Assembly: GCA_913778085.1 (NCBI GenBank)
Contig: CAJYXJ010000065.1
Span: 122,326-186,325, forward strand
Direction of reading: 5' to 3'
DNA: 64,000 bases
From: an uncultured Chryseobacterium sp.
GTDB taxonomy: Bacteria > Bacteroidota > Bacteroidia > Flavobacteriales > Weeksellaceae
Part shown: piece by piece, positions 9,660 through 18,256 of the stretch
Position numbering within the stretch: position 1 is the stretch's first letter
Layout of the letters: every line of letters starts with the position of its first letter
Made by a program: the position numbers and the translations under genes
The notes under the pieces: generated by a model
Database searches by the model: none
The model's input: only the letters and a program-made list of their open reading frames with translations
Told to the model about the DNA's origin: nothing

Positions 9660-10010
9660 TTATTGTTTTACAATTTGCGTGACCTTCATTGTATTGTCAC
9701 TCAAAATATACCGGATTAGATATTTTCCCGGTTTTAATTTTTCGATATTAATCTCCCCGGAGTTCATGTTTACCGAGTAGCTTGCGACCTGTGTCCCCAG
9801 AATGGAATAAAAGATTACACTTTTGATCTTCAGGTTCTGGTCTTTTGCCTTTACGATAAGAAAATCCTTGGCAGGATTGGGATAGGCTACCAGTACCCCG
9901 TCATCAGATTTCTGGGAGAATGCAGCTGGCTCTTTTATTTGCGCCTTCATATTGTTGGAAAATCCAACAAAACCGGCTAAAAAGATTAACAAAAGTAAAA
10001 GTTTTCTCAT
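9660..10010 (-). CDS. Minimal exported protein consisting mainly of a T9SS sorting domain
   Basis: 116 residues from the Met at 10010, chosen because MRKLLLLLIFLAGFVGF begins a signal peptide; upstream in-frame codons fall into the promoter. After a linker of roughly 20 residues the rest is a type A Por secretion C-terminal domain: YPNPAKDFLIVKA, then KPGKYLIRY and a KVTQIVKQ ending. So it has a signal peptide and a sorting tag but almost no passenger. It should cross the outer membrane by the type IX system. Divergent from hemB. Role unknown. Confidence 0.8.
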   Translation of the reverse strand: MRKLLLLLIFLAGFVGFSNNMKAQIKEPAAFSQKSDDGVLVAYPNPAKDFLIVKAKDQNLKIKSVIFYSILGTQVASYSVNMNSGEINIEKLKPGKYLIRYILSDNTMKVTQIVKQ

Positions 10011-10039
10011 CAAATTATAATTTCTTAGGAATATTTGAA

Positions 10040-10070
10040 CAAATCTAACTAATTCTACAATGCTGTGCAA
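10040..10070 (-). promoter_or_regulatory. Promoter of the small T9SS gene
   Basis: On the minus strand TTG (10070-10068), 20 bases, then TAGATTTG (10047-10040), a full consensus match, 29 nt before the ATG. Confidence 0.65.
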
Positions 10071-10092
10071 TAGTTTTTTATATTAGTTGTAG

Positions 10093-10100
10093 TAAATTTG
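10093..10100 (+). promoter_or_regulatory. -7 promoter box of hemB
   Basis: TAAATTTG matches TAnnTTTG, 31 nt before the hemB ATG at 10131. No clear -33 TTG. Confidence 0.55.
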
Positions 10101-10106
10101 CATTAA

Positions 10107-11120
<1,014 letters not shown>

Positions 11121-11140
11121 TCTCGTTAGACATAAACAAT

Positions 11141-11181
11141 AGAATCGGCTGTACTGATCATCAGTACAGCCGATTCTATTT
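11141..11181 (+). terminator. Terminator of hemB
   Basis: AGAATCGGCTGTACTGA (11141-11157) pairs perfectly with 11161-11177 across a 3-nt loop and is followed by ATTTTA. Confidence 0.8.
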
Positions 11182-11183
11182 TA

Positions 11184-11214
11184 AACCTCACAGGTTTTCA
11201 AAACCTGTGAGGTT
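11184..11214. repeat. Intergenic palindrome, AACCT..AGGTT family
   Basis: Perfect 15-bp stem AACCTCACAGGTTTT / AAAACCTGTGAGGTT with a 1-nt loop, placed behind the hemB terminator and behind the convergent peptide gene. Confidence 0.8.
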
Positions 11215-11234
11215 ATTGAGCAGATATTTTCATA

Positions 11235-11417
11235 TTAACCGAAGCACGCATTGTAATGCGGACTTCCCGGAACAATCGGGTTCTGGCCGCCATTATCATA
11301 AACACAGATATTGGACGGACACAGGTACCATCCTGAAGGACAATTTCCGTTAGCATCCGGCGGACGGATGTTTCCACCGCTGATTCTCATTAGATCTTTT
11401 TTCGTTAACTTTTTCAT
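11235..11417 (-). CDS. GG-leader bacteriocin-like precursor peptide
   Basis: 60 residues. The first 15, MKKLTKKDLMRISGG, form a bacteriocin-type leader ending in the double glycine at which C39 peptidase transporters cut. The remaining 45 residues hold four cysteines (near positions 26, 33, 38 and 58) and Pro/Gly/Asn-rich sequence (NCPSGWYLCPSNICVYD). Leaders of this form head many small Cys-containing peptides in Chryseobacterium relatives. No modifying enzyme, immunity gene or C39-peptidase transporter adjoins; the ABC exporter at 13684 lacks that N-terminal domain. Function as bacteriocin or signal is inference. Confidence 0.75.
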   Translation of the reverse strand: MKKLTKKDLMRISGGNIRPPDANGNCPSGWYLCPSNICVYDNGGQNPIVPGSPHYNACFG

Positions 11418-11485
11418 GATAAATATTTTATTGGATTAGAAACCTAAGGTAATAAAAATTATCACACAGTTTGGAAATAATTTAT

Positions 11486-12214
11486 TTACATGATATTAAA
11501 ATCTTTCCCTTTGGTAAATTTTGCCGCAAAAGGGGCTTGATTCCCGGTATATTTTAAAGTGAAATTCTTCTTGGTATCCGTATTTACATTTGCCTTCACC
11601 TCAACATTCTGTGTCTGGAAAGTAACATCAAGATTTATCCCGGATGATTTTTCGAGATTGATTTCTACGCTTTCTGCGTAGAACAGGGAAGCACTTAAAA
11701 AATTAAATTTGATATTTTTTCTGTACGACCTTGATTCATTCTGAGTAAATTCCGAATATTTCCTCAGAATTTCGATGCCTGGAGAATCGATATTCGTAAT
11801 CCTGGATTTCGTTACGCCATTCACCTTAATCGAAAAGTCTTTAGCATTATTAAGGTCCCCTGTGATTCCTATGTTAAAAAGCGAAGGCAGGGAAAACCCG
11901 AATTCCGCCATACTGTCTTTTGTAAATTCGAAGTCCGGGATCATCGCAGGAAATTTATGCACATTCATCAGCTGGTTTTTAACGGTGCTTAGCTGATCGC
12001 CCGAAAAAAGGTAGCCGATCAGGTTGTTATTGGTCGTCCGCCAGTTTCTTCCGTTCCACTCGTAGATTTCGCAAAGCAGCGTATCTGTGGAAGAGTGGGG
12101 AAGAAGATCCATGTCCTGCCACTTGAATACTTCTTTGGCATAAGGCCTTCTGTTGATAATATTCACCCCGAGATCCAGGGCCAGAAGCTCGGTGAGTTGC
12201 TGGTTATTTTCCAT
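11486..12214 (-). CDS. Conserved-looking protein of unknown function
   Basis: 242 residues from the ATG at 12214 (MENNQQLTELLALDLGVN); an upstream in-frame extension is rich in Ile/Lys/Phe and overlaps the lptB promoter side, so it is not used. No signal peptide, no membrane helix. The composition is alternating polar/hydrophobic, suggesting a beta-rich fold, with a compact LLCEIYEWNGRNWRT segment near residue 48 and a charged C-terminal end KFTKGKDFNIM. It is divergent from lptB and follows no operon. I do not recognise the family. Confidence 0.65.
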   Translation of the reverse strand: MENNQQLTELLALDLGVNIINRRPYAKEVFKWQDMDLLPHSSTDTLLCEIYEWNGRNWRTTNNNLIGYLFSGDQLSTVKNQLMNVHKFPAMIPDFEFTKDSMAEFGFSLPSLFNIGITGDLNNAKDFSIKVNGVTKSRITNIDSPGIEILRKYSEFTQNESRSYRKNIKFNFLSASLFYAESVEINLEKSSGINLDVTFQTQNVEVKANVNTDTKKNFTLKYTGNQAPFAAKFTKGKDFNIM

Positions 12215-12369
12215 ATGAATAAAAGTGTTGGTTTCAGGGTTAAATTTAATTAAAATTGTTTGTTTAAAGACGAAAAACTCCTGCAAAGTAAGATTAAAAG
12301 TCTGTATTAAAATATCATAAAACTTTATGTTCCGGTTTTTAATCTTTAATATCCAATTCAAAAAAACTT

Positions 12370-12377
12370 TATCTTTG
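12370..12377 (+). promoter_or_regulatory. -7 promoter box of lptB
   Basis: TATCTTTG, full consensus match, ending 5 nt before the ATG at 12383; a nearly leaderless transcript is expected. The -33 region shows only TTT. Confidence 0.65.
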
Positions 12378-12382
12378 CCCTT

Positions 12383-13444
12383 ATGATTTTACGCGGAGAA
12401 AACTTAATCAAAGAATACGGTCCTAAGAAAGTTGTAAAAGGCGTTTCTGTACAGGTTCAGCAGGGAGAAATTGTGGGATTGCTAGGTCCGAACGGTGCCG
12501 GAAAAACCACTTCGTTCTACATGATTGTAGGATTGGTTAAGCCGACTTCCGGGAAAATCTTTCTCGATAAACAGGAAATTACCACGGATGCGATGTACCG
12601 GAGAGCGCAGAAAGGCATCGGCTATCTCGCGCAGGAAGCTTCCGTTTTCAGAAAGCTTTCGGTAGAGGAGAACATCATGGGGGTATTGCAGCTGACGAAA
12701 CTTTCAAAGCGGGAACAGCAGATCAAATGTGATGAACTGATCGAAGAGTTTTCTTTACAGCATGTCCGTAAAAACCGCGGGGATCTTTTATCCGGAGGAG
12801 AAAGAAGGAGAACCGAAATTGCTAGGTGTCTGGCTACCGACCCAAGCTTTATCCTCCTCGATGAGCCTTTTGCCGGGGTAGACCCGATTGCCGTGGAAGA
12901 CATCCAGAAAATCGTGAGAAGCCTTACCGATAAAAACATCGGAATCCTGATCACCGACCACAATGTTCAGCAGACCCTGGCAATTACCAATAAAACCTAC
13001 ATCATGTTTGAAGGAAGGATCCTTAAAGAAGGTCTTCCGGAAGAACTGGCCAACGATCCGCAGGTACGGGAAGCCTACCTGGGAGAAAACTTCGTTTACC
13101 AGAGTATTTTTGATAAACCGAATAAAAAAAGCTATGCCTACAATATCTGGGCGGGAAATTTTGAATCCAAAACCCAGATGCAGCAGTTTGTGGATGAAAA
13201 CTTTGCCCAGTTTGATGACCTGAGACTGATGTACGGCTTTGAAGACATCAGTTTTGCATCCCTTGCGAATTCGGAAATCGAACATATTTTCAATGAAGTA
13301 GTGGATAAAAATGCCAACAACGCTTTTGTATTTCAGAAGAAAGAAATCAATTCCCTGTATTCTCTGGAAGATGCGAAAGCAGAATCCAAAGCGGCAGGCA
13401 AGCCGGAACTGCATTATCTGACGACTTATCTGTTTGAAAACTAA
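12383..13444 (+). CDS. lptB: LPS export ABC transporter ATP-binding protein LptB with extra C-terminal domain
   Basis: Residues 1 to about 240 are LptB, the ATPase that powers extraction of LPS from the inner membrane: Walker A GPNGAGKTT (about 35-43), Q-loop YLAQEASVF, signature LLSGGERRR (135-143), Walker B FILLDEPFAGVDP, and switch ITDHNV. LptB is normally about 240 residues; here another 113 follow. That tail (YNIWAGNFESKTQMQQFVDENF..., then SEIEHIFNEVVDKNANNAFVF) is a separate soluble alpha/beta-looking domain, with some resemblance to the Imm22/DUF family pattern 'W.G.F.s...' by eye only. LptF/G/C are not in the window. Confidence 0.9.
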   Translation: MILRGENLIKEYGPKKVVKGVSVQVQQGEIVGLLGPNGAGKTTSFYMIVGLVKPTSGKIFLDKQEITTDAMYRRAQKGIGYLAQEASVFRKLSVEENIMGVLQLTKLSKREQQIKCDELIEEFSLQHVRKNRGDLLSGGERRRTEIARCLATDPSFILLDEPFAGVDPIAVEDIQKIVRSLTDKNIGILITDHNVQQTLAITNKTYIMFEGRILKEGLPEELANDPQVREAYLGENFVYQSIFDKPNKKSYAYNIWAGNFESKTQMQQFVDENFAQFDDLRLMYGFEDISFASLANSEIEHIFNEVVDKNANNAFVFQKKEINSLYSLEDAKAESKAAGKPELHYLTTYLFEN

Positions 13445-13631
13445 TAATACCGTTCGTTTAAATTTATTTAAAATAATTTCAAGGCTTTTATTTAATCTGT
13501 TGCATTTAATGACTTTATTTACAAGAGATTGATTTAAATAATTAAGAAGAATATTTCTTTCTTCCTTATTGTTAAAAATCTGAACAATTTCTGAAACTCC
13601 GGAGCAGAATCATGGTCTGAAAATAGAATAA

Positions 13632-13664
13632 AAACGTACCTTTTCTCTGTAAAACGGTACGTTT
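13632..13664 (+). terminator. Hairpin between lptB and the ABC exporter
   Basis: AAACGTACCTTTT pairs with AAAA-bulged-C-GGTACGTTT (13651-13664). It is 187 nt after lptB and 19 nt before the next ATG, so it could be a terminator or a 5' leader structure. Confidence 0.5.
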
Positions 13665-13683
13665 CTCATTTAACATTATTTCC

Positions 13684-15489
13684 ATGGCAAAACCTTTTAA
13701 CAGAACGCTTACTTTATTCGGAATCTATAAACAGCTCGTTCCTTTTATCCGGCCTTACCTGCTGATGATTTACGGAACGCTGTTCCTGACTTTTTTAGGC
13801 GCTCTTGCCGCACAGGTCAATCCGCTGGTACTGAAATATACGGTGGACGAAGTCACGAAACTTACCCATCTTCCGCATCCGATGTCCGAGGGCATCCATG
13901 TGTTGGTTGTTATTTCCGTAATCCTGCTGGGAAAAGAGCTGTTGAATATCTTTATCAATTTCGGACAGAAATTTTACGGCGAAAAAATCAGGATCAATGT
14001 CAGTTCCGTATTAGCACAATCGGCGATTGATAAAATCCTTACCTACCGGGTCGCCTATTTTAATGATGAAAACCACGAATCGGGAAAACTGCAGATCCGG
14101 ATCGACCGGGGGATTGAAAGTTTAACACGGCTGGTTCAGAACTTTTTCATCGATATGCTGCCGCTGTTTTCCAACTCCATTATCGCATTGGTTATTATGT
14201 ATCTGCAAAACGTTTATGTAGGAATTGTTTCCACGATCATTGTTCCGATCTACTTTTATGTAAGTTCTTTGCAGGCTAAAAAACTTAGTGGAGTAAGAAG
14301 GACACTCCGAAACCAGCGCGAGCAGAAGACTTCGGGATTGCTGAATTTAATTAATTCCATTATGGTCATCAAAAGTTTTGTCCGTGAAAAATTTGAAGGA
14401 AAAAAGCAGTACGACCTCCAGATGCAGCTGATGGAAAGCCAGATGTTCACCAGGAAGACGAACTTCATTTATGACGGACTCAAAACATTTATCGAACAGT
14501 TCGGGGTTGTTCTCATCATTCTTCTGACAGTTTATCTGGTGCTGGATCAGCAGATGACCATCGGGGCGATCATGCTCCACATTATGCTGTTCAACAACGT
14601 TTCAGCACCGATCCGCCAGCTGCACCGTATTTATGACGATATGAACGATGCCATGATTTATGCGGAAGGGTATTTCGATATTTTAAATGCAGACGACGAA
14701 AAGGAGCCGAACGGAAACTTTATTGAAAAAGAAATCAAAGGGAATTTTGAATTAAAAAACATCAATTTTACTTATCCGAACGGAACACAAGCCCTGCATG
14801 ATGTATCCATGATGATCGAGAACGGAAAAACCACAGCCCTGGTAGGCCTGAGCGGTGCCGGGAAATCCACCGTCATTAATCTGCTGTGTAAATTTTACCT
14901 TCCGGATTCCGGGGAGATCCTGCTGGATCAGGTAGATCTGAATGAATACAACAACACTTATCTCCGTGATGATCTCGGGCTGGTGCTTCAGAAAAACCAT
15001 ATTTTCCAGGGAAGTATCGAAGACAATATCCGGTATGGAAACATGAATGCCTCTTTTGAAGAAATTGAGGAAGCCGCCAAAAAAGCGTATCTTCACGGGC
15101 AAATCCTGGATTTGCCGGACGGATACAGGCACGATGCCACACAACTTTCCGGAGGGCAGCAGCAGAGAATCGCCATCGCACGGCTGTTTCTGAAGGATCC
15201 GCCGATCATTTTCCTTGATGAACCTACCGCAAGCCTCGATGCGATTGCTACCGAACAGATCAAAAATTCTCTTGATGCCATCAAAGCAGGGCGGACGGTC
15301 ATTATCATCTCGCATTCCCTCTCGCAGATTCTCGATTCGGATAAAATTTATGTGATGAAAAAAGGAAGGGTCGTCGAGAGTGGGACCCATGATGAACTGG
15401 TACAGATCGACGGAACGTACCGGGAAATATTCGATGCCTCCGCAAGAAGCCTGAACCTTGATAAACTCGTCAACAGCCTTAAAATGTAA
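13684..15489 (+). CDS. ABC exporter, fused membrane and ATPase domains (MsbA/multidrug type)
   Basis: 601 residues. The transmembrane domain (about 20-320) has six hydrophobic helices; the nucleotide-binding domain (about 350-590) has Walker A GLSGAGKST, Q-loop LVLQKNHIF, signature LSGGQQQRIAIA, Walker B IIFLDEPTASLD and switch His in IISHSL. The architecture is that of a half-transporter acting as a homodimer, exporting lipids or drugs. Its closeness to lptB could hint at lipid A-core flipping, but there are 239 bp and a hairpin between them and the family is broad, so the substrate is open. No C39 peptidase domain. Confidence 0.9.
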   Translation: MAKPFNRTLTLFGIYKQLVPFIRPYLLMIYGTLFLTFLGALAAQVNPLVLKYTVDEVTKLTHLPHPMSEGIHVLVVISVILLGKELLNIFINFGQKFYGEKIRINVSSVLAQSAIDKILTYRVAYFNDENHESGKLQIRIDRGIESLTRLVQNFFIDMLPLFSNSIIALVIMYLQNVYVGIVSTIIVPIYFYVSSLQAKKLSGVRRTLRNQREQKTSGLLNLINSIMVIKSFVREKFEGKKQYDLQMQLMESQMFTRKTNFIYDGLKTFIEQFGVVLIILLTVYLVLDQQMTIGAIMLHIMLFNNVSAPIRQLHRIYDDMNDAMIYAEGYFDILNADDEKEPNGNFIEKEIKGNFELKNINFTYPNGTQALHDVSMMIENGKTTALVGLSGAGKSTVINLLCKFYLPDSGEILLDQVDLNEYNNTYLRDDLGLVLQKNHIFQGSIEDNIRYGNMNASFEEIEEAAKKAYLHGQILDLPDGYRHDATQLSGGQQQRIAIARLFLKDPPIIFLDEPTASLDAIATEQIKNSLDAIKAGRTVIIISHSLSQILDSDKIYVMKKGRVVESGTHDELVQIDGTYREIFDASARSLNLDKLVNSLKM

Positions 15490-15563
15490 CAATTTATCAG
15501 TGTAACAATATAACAATATGACAGTCCAATAATTATTACCTACTTCCCCCATTACTCATCAAA

Positions 15564-16514
15564 ATGAACGATCATTATCTCAAAAAACTCGACCGGGTAA
15601 CCGCCATTCTTACCCAGCTGCAATCCAAACGGGTGGTGAGGGCGCAGGATCTGGCCCAAAAATTCGAGGTGAGCATCCGGACGATTTACCGGGATGTAAA
15701 AACACTGGAGAATGCCGGCATTCCGATCATCGGGGAAGCCGGAAGCGGATATTCCCTGATGGACGGCTATAAGCTTCCGCCCGTTATGTTCACCAAAGAA
15801 GAAGTGCTGAGTTTTATTACGGCTGAAAAACTGATGCAGAAATTTTTGCATGAGAGTTTAGGGCACCATTACCAGTCGGCCATGGAAAAAGTGCGTTCGG
15901 TGTTAAAATATTCGGATAAAAGCCTGATTGAAAATATTGAGAAGCAGATTGACGTCTTTAATTATCAGCCCAAAACGGAAGACCGGATCAGGAATATCAT
16001 CCCGATTATTCTGGAAAGTATCGCCGAGAAAAAACAGATTACCCTGGAATATGAGACAGTGGATGCAAAGGTTTCAACCAGAACTATTGAAGTGGTCGGT
16101 GTGTTTTTCGAATTCAATTTCTGGTATATCATGGCATTCTGTACCCTGCGGAATGACTTCCGGCAGTTCCGGGTAGACCGTATTTTAAAGATTTTTAAAA
16201 CCCAGAACCCGTTCTTGCAGGAATACGGGCAGATCAACGATTACCGGCAGAACCCGAACGGCAATAAGACAAAAGTCCGGCTCCTGGTAGATAAGAGTAT
16301 CATCGGACATCTCTGCAATTCCAAAAAATATTACGGTCTGGTAGAGGAAATTGAACGGGAAGACGGCGTTGAAATGATCTTTGAAACCGACTGGATCAAA
16401 GAAGGTTTTCCACGCTGGCTGATTACTTTTGCAGATTATGCCGAAATACTGGAACCGGAGTTTCTAAAAGACAGCCTGAAGGATTTACTGGAAAAGATCT
16501 CGTCAAAATATTAA
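15564..16514 (+). CDS. YafY-family transcriptional regulator (HTH_11 plus WYL domain)
   Basis: 316 residues. Winged HTH at about 8-65 (VVRAQDLAQKFEVSIRTIYRDVKTLENAGIP split by the recognition helix), and a WYL domain from about 135 to 235, with FWYIMAFC at the usual W-Y-L position and the ligand-contacting RNDFRQFRVDRI. Family members bind nucleotides or single-stranded DNA ligands and regulate adjacent genes. It is convergent with the DinB gene at 16588; WYL regulators are often found beside DinB-like proteins, so that gene is the first candidate target. Confidence 0.88.
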   Translation: MNDHYLKKLDRVTAILTQLQSKRVVRAQDLAQKFEVSIRTIYRDVKTLENAGIPIIGEAGSGYSLMDGYKLPPVMFTKEEVLSFITAEKLMQKFLHESLGHHYQSAMEKVRSVLKYSDKSLIENIEKQIDVFNYQPKTEDRIRNIIPIILESIAEKKQITLEYETVDAKVSTRTIEVVGVFFEFNFWYIMAFCTLRNDFRQFRVDRILKIFKTQNPFLQEYGQINDYRQNPNGNKTKVRLLVDKSIIGHLCNSKKYYGLVEEIEREDGVEMIFETDWIKEGFPRWLITFADYAEILEPEFLKDSLKDLLEKISSKY

Positions 16515-16521
16515 ACCTAAA

Positions 16522-16550
16522 AAAAGCCTTCAGAAATTCCGAAAGCTTTT
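16522..16550. terminator. Shared terminator between the WYL and DinB genes
   Basis: AAAAGCCTTC / GAAAGCTTTT with one mismatch and a 9-nt loop, flanked by A-run and T-run sides so it can serve both convergent genes. Confidence 0.6.
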
Positions 16551-16587
16551 GAAATGAATGTTTTAAGTTGAGTTAGAAGGAGAATTA

Positions 16588-17088
16588 TTACATCACCGGA
16601 AATCTTTCCCAGAAGAAAGGCGGTTCGATGCCTAAAGCCCGCAGATAAACATAGCCCTGCCCGCGGTGGTGAATTTCGTTATCGATAAAATAAAGGATAT
16701 TCTGGTACACCGGGAATTCATACTGCCCGAACAGATTAAAACTTTCCTGAAATCGCTCTGTAGAAATTTGGGCAAAATACCGGTTGATTACCTCCGTTTC
16801 CTCATCCCATTTTTTCAGAAACTCTTCTTTTGTTTTGGGTTGAAATTTTTCTTCGTCATACGCTTCCATCTGGTTTTCAACAATTCCTTTTACTCCCGGT
16901 CCGCCGATGCTGATCAGTTCAACGGCGAGTTTTGCGAAAGGTCTCATCCCACCTATGGAGAACTCAAACAGGTCTTTCTCCGGAAAAGCTTCAATTACTC
17001 TTCGGGTCAGATTACGGTGTCCCTGCCAATGTTCCAATATCTGTTCTGCGGTCATGAATTGTTTTGTGGCTGTTGCTGTTGTGGTCAT
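16588..17088 (-). CDS. DinB-family putative metal-dependent protein
   Basis: 166 residues from the Met at 17088 (MTTTATATKQF). It is a four-helix-bundle DinB/YfiT-like protein: the metal-site histidines appear to be His in HWQGHRNLT near residue 23 and the pair in DNEIHHRGQGYVYLRALG near 140, with the HHRGQ motif typical of the family. Members include bacillithiol/mycothiol-dependent transferases and proteins of unknown role. The -7 box TACCTTTG lies 30 nt upstream. Convergent with the WYL regulator. Confidence 0.85.
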   Translation of the reverse strand: MTTTATATKQFMTAEQILEHWQGHRNLTRRVIEAFPEKDLFEFSIGGMRPFAKLAVELISIGGPGVKGIVENQMEAYDEEKFQPKTKEEFLKKWDEETEVINRYFAQISTERFQESFNLFGQYEFPVYQNILYFIDNEIHHRGQGYVYLRALGIEPPFFWERFPVM

Positions 17089-17117
17089 AATTTTACTGTT
17101 TTTGGTTTTGTTTGATA

Positions 17118-17125
17118 CAAAGGTA
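17118..17125 (-). promoter_or_regulatory. -7 promoter box of the DinB gene
   Basis: CAAAGGTA on the plus strand, i.e. TACCTTTG on the minus strand, a full match, 30 nt before the ATG. Confidence 0.6.
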
Positions 17126-17341
17126 AAACAGGACGGTGACAACAGTTTGTCAGCAGGAATTTAGGAGCTGAAAATATTTTTTGTTTTTTAAAATAATTAG
17201 AGGTATTTCTGCGTTAAAGGCTCATACTTAAGCAATGTTAGGTAGATAAATAATTTGAGAGTGGCCGGTCTTTCGGGGCCGGTCATTTTTATGGTGATCA
17301 TTTTATTTGATACTGATTTGTCTACCATACACGAAATTAAT

Positions 17342-17492
17342 TAACGCAAAGTCTGATCGTCGCACCGCCTGTTTTCAAGCAAGCAAAGCCGTTTAAGGAG
17401 CAGGCAAATAATGCGTCCGCTTCATCAGATCAGCCAGCTGATCCTTTCTTGGTTTCCTTACATTACACATCAGCAAATAAAACTTTGCGTTA
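17342..17492. other. Structured 151-nt element with 11-bp terminal inverted repeats (candidate ncRNA or MITE)
   Basis: TAACGCAAAGT (17342-17352) and ACTTTGCGTTA (17482-17492) are perfect inverted repeats. Inside, TCTGAT/ATCAGA (17352-17357 with 17424-17429), CGCA/TGCG (17361-17364 with 17412-17415) and GCCTG/CAGGC (17367-17371 with 17401-17405) nest as one arm. GATCAG/CTGATC (17428-17443) forms a second small hairpin. The interior is more GC-rich than its surroundings. Either a structured RNA or a small non-autonomous element fits; no motif I know matches. Confidence 0.4.
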
Positions 17493-17552
17493 GAAAATGA
17501 TATAATGAATCTGGAAATAGGAAGATACATTAGATTTTATAAGCGTTCTATT

Positions 17553-17605
17553 TGTCATCCCGTAGGGATCTAAACATAGTATTAGAGGAAAGCATAGAAA
17601 CATTT
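17553..17605 (-). repeat. Dispersed repeat around a GATTCCC..GGGAAT-type core
   Basis: TGTCATCCCGTAGGGATCTA is the reverse complement, with changes, of the GTTTAGATTCCCTGCGGGAATGACA-type unit at 30.4-30.9 kb, here continuing into a segment very similar to 53369-53408 (AACAT..TAT.AGAG.A.AGCAT). Confidence 0.55.
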
Positions 17606-17686
17606 AGTTTAATTTCTACAGACACCATTATCAAATCTTCCTTTCCAAAATTTGCCTCCTTTAGTTTAAAAAAGTAATTTAGTCTT

Positions 17687-18256
17687 ATGAAAATTTATAC
17701 GAAAACGGGCGATAAAGGCCAGACTGCCCTTTATGGCGGAACCCGGGTATCAAAAGCCAGTGCAAGAGTAGACAGCTATGGGAATATTGACGAACTGAAC
17801 TCATTCATCGGTATTGCCAAAAGCCATATTGAAGATGAAGAAGTATTAAGACAGCTGAAAAAGATACAGTTCGATCTATTTACGGTGGGTTCCGAAGCGG
17901 CAACGCCTGTTGATAAGCTGATGCTGGCCAATGGGAAATCCCGTCTTTCATTGGTAATCTCCGATACGGAAATTGAAGAGCTTGAAAACTGGATGGATGC
18001 TTTTGATGAAAAAGTGGAACCGTTGCAGTATTTTATTCTTCCCGGCGGCGGAAAAGCGGCTACGTTTCTGCATGCAGCAAGAACCATCTGCAGGAGGGCA
18101 GAACGTTCCTTGGTGTTTTTAAATGAATCGGAGGAAGTTCGTCCCGAGCTGATCAAATACCTGAACAGGCTTTCCGACTATCTTTTCGTATTGGCAAGAT
18201 ACATTTCAAAAATCAATAACGAACCGGAAGAATACTGGAACCCGAATGAAAGATAA
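17687..18256 (+). CDS. Cob(I)alamin adenosyltransferase, PduO type
   Basis: 189 residues. Forms adenosylcobalamin from cob(I)alamin and ATP in the cytoplasm. The N-terminal ATP-binding stretch KIYTKTGDKGQTALYGGTRVSK and the VDSYGNIDELNSFIG segment are diagnostic of PduO-type enzymes, as is the helix LHAARTICRRAERSLV. The last 11 nt overlap the start of the thiamine pyrophosphokinase gene, so the two are translationally coupled. No cobalamin-dependent enzyme or riboswitch is seen nearby; it probably supports methylmalonyl-CoA mutase encoded elsewhere. Confidence 0.93.
   Translation: MKIYTKTGDKGQTALYGGTRVSKASARVDSYGNIDELNSFIGIAKSHIEDEEVLRQLKKIQFDLFTVGSEAATPVDKLMLANGKSRLSLVISDTEIEELENWMDAFDEKVEPLQYFILPGGGKAATFLHAARTICRRAERSLVFLNESEEVRPELIKYLNRLSDYLFVLARYISKINNEPEEYWNPNER

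Larger units (their letters stand above)
17089..17686. other. 598-bp intergenic region with a structured element
   Basis: No credible ORF. From left to right it holds the DinB promoter, a GC-rich stretch near 17262-17290 with GGCCGGTC twice followed by a T-run (terminator-like), the structured element at 17342-17492, and at 17553-17605 a copy of a dispersed repeat also seen near 53361 and 30.4-30.9 kb. Confidence 0.7.

Noticed and set aside
13684-15489. Peptidase-containing (C39) exporter for the GG-leader peptide
   Set aside because: The protein starts directly with the membrane domain; no N-terminal Cys protease motif.
17342-17492. tRNA or known riboswitch in the structured element
   Set aside because: No CCA-end, anticodon arm or known aptamer core; only the general stem layout is seen.
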